Positions 22,509 to 23,139 of a stretch of 23,139 nucleotides of DNA are shown in pieces. The position numbers were made by a program, and so were the translations under genes. This DNA comes from Promethearchaeota archaeon (lineage in GTDB: Archaea; Asgardarchaeota; Lokiarchaeia; Sigynarchaeales; SOKP01). Under the pieces are notes generated by a model. It had not been told where the DNA came from. It did no database searches and saw nothing but the letters and a program-made list of their open reading frames with translations. Each line of letters opens with the position of its first letter. Within the stretch, counting starts at the first letter, position 1. The DNA is taken from positions 1 to 23,139 of the forward strand of contig JAEOTW010000066.1 in the NCBI GenBank assembly GCA_016839655.1, read 5' to 3'.

Positions 22509-22514
22509 ATCACC
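22509..22514 (-). promoter_or_regulatory. Shine-Dalgarno GGTGAT choosing ATG 22501 for the MEMO gene
   Basis: GGTGAT on the minus strand is seven bases upstream of ATG 22501. The TTG at 22516 would place the SD inside the coding frame, so the shorter protein is preferred. Confidence 0.65.
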
Positions 22515-22624
22515 AATCATATATATTTCAATATTAAATTTATTGTTTTTAGAGCTTAAATAATTTAATCTAAATGATAAGAAATTGAAAGATTTATTAA
22601 GTTATTTTAAATATCTTCTATATA

Positions 22625-23139
22625 ATGAATCAATTAAATCATGAACAAATCTCTCTTGACGATATAGACGTTCCAGATAAAATTCCCGCAAAGTTCGTCA
22701 ATTCAAGAGTGATAATCTTCAATTCTTTGTATGCATCATATTTATATGTAAAAAAAGGTTTTTTTGGATCTCCATTAGGAATTAACAAACCTAGATTAGA
22801 ATATTTTTCAAAACCGAGCGAATTGTCATTAATAGAAGCTTATTTTCTTCTAGAGAATGAAGATATTACTATTTTTGATGTAAAGGAGAATAAATATTTG
22901 GAACCTAAAGAATTCCATGAAATTGCTAAGAAGATTCATCATAAGTTTGAAGAAAAATATATAATTTACAATGATTTAAGAAAAAAAGGATATATTCCGA
23001 GACCAGGATTAAAATTCGGAGCAGATTTTGTTGTCTATAAAAAAGGACCGGGGCTTGAACATTCTCTTTTTATGGTTCATGTTTTACCACATGACTCTGA
23101 AATAACTGCTATTGATATGGTTAGAGCTGGACGTTTAGC
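22625..23139 (+). CDS. endA: tRNA-splicing endonuclease, partial
   Basis: The gene starts at ATG 22625 and runs off the window end, leaving 171 codons. It cuts introns from tRNA precursors at bulge-helix-bulge sites. The N-terminal domain includes SLYASYLYVKKGFFGSP (34-50) and SLIEAYFLLENEDI. The catalytic domain shows YNDLRKKGYIPRPGLKFG (115-132) and the GPGLEHSLFMVHV strand (141-153). Tyr115 and His146 are two of the three catalytic residues; the Lys is expected a few residues past the cut. The visible size suits the homotetrameric single-catalytic-domain form, but the C-terminus is unseen. The 5' gap of 123 bp to the divergent MEMO gene holds both promoters. Confidence 0.95.
   Translation, partial: MNQLNHEQISLDDIDVPDKIPAKFVNSRVIIFNSLYASYLYVKKGFFGSPLGINKPRLEYFSKPSELSLIEAYFLLENEDITIFDVKENKYLEPKEFHEIAKKIHHKFEEKYIIYNDLRKKGYIPRPGLKFGADFVVYKKGPGLEHSLFMVHVLPHDSEITAIDMVRAGRL

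Noticed and set aside
1..23139. CRISPR array, tRNA or insertion sequence
   Set aside because: No regularly spaced repeats, cloverleaf or transposase frames were seen in the gaps. Small RNAs cannot be excluded by eye.

Overview
The window is very AT-rich and densely coded. It uses Shine-Dalgarno motifs (GAGGTGAT, GGTGAT, AAAGGAG) with frequent TTG/GTG starts, TATA-like promoter boxes and poly-T terminators, and carries RadA, an EndA-type tRNA-splicing endonuclease, a MEMO family protein and a ribbon-helix-helix regulator. That set is archaeal. An Arf-like small GTPase fused to an N-terminal alpha/beta domain, a V4R-domain protein next to it, and a RAD51-like Walker A in RadA point to an Asgard archaeon, probably Lokiarchaeia-like. 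The lineage is an inference; there is no rRNA to confirm it. No tRNA, rRNA, CRISPR array or insertion sequence was seen.

Layout. (1) 1-4080, minus strand: a cut-off cysteine-containing protein with a V4R/heme-NO-binding-like tail, a V4R-domain protein, a 332-aa two-domain Arf-like GTPase, and a 480-aa protein with tryptophan repeats, a zinc ribbon and an acidic tail. This looks like an Asgard-type signalling or membrane-regulation neighbourhood. (2) 4219-6031, plus strand: a D-2-hydroxyacid dehydrogenase-like protein, a 490-bp gene-free stretch, and a probably leaderless RHH regulator with a poly-T terminator. (3) 6251-12663: a carbohydrate block with a GalT-like nucleotidylyltransferase, an NDP-sugar pyrophosphorylase with a beta-helix tail, a small RelA/SpoT-type HD hydrolase, a GH57 branching enzyme (minus strand) and a phosphohexomutase-fold protein without catalytic residues. 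The pyrophosphorylase and the mutase-like protein look like the two halves of a fused protein known in some bacteria. (4) 12898-16148: two tandem DppB-type permeases with the 66-codon tail of a third between them, then an unknown multi-pass membrane protein. (5) radA at 16264-17262. (6) 17276-22501, minus strand: three tandem OsmC-like genes (the third strongly diverged), a YdjM/DUF457-like membrane protein containing a T13 run, a PfkB sugar kinase abutting a long coiled-coil gene, and a MEMO protein. (7) 22625-end: the tRNA-splicing endonuclease, cut by the window edge.

The strongest leads are the GTPase/V4R neighbourhood, the catalytically dead mutase paired with a nucleotidyltransferase, the permease array with a decayed third member, and the OsmC trio with a degenerate third copy. 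None is proven to be a new system from sequence alone.
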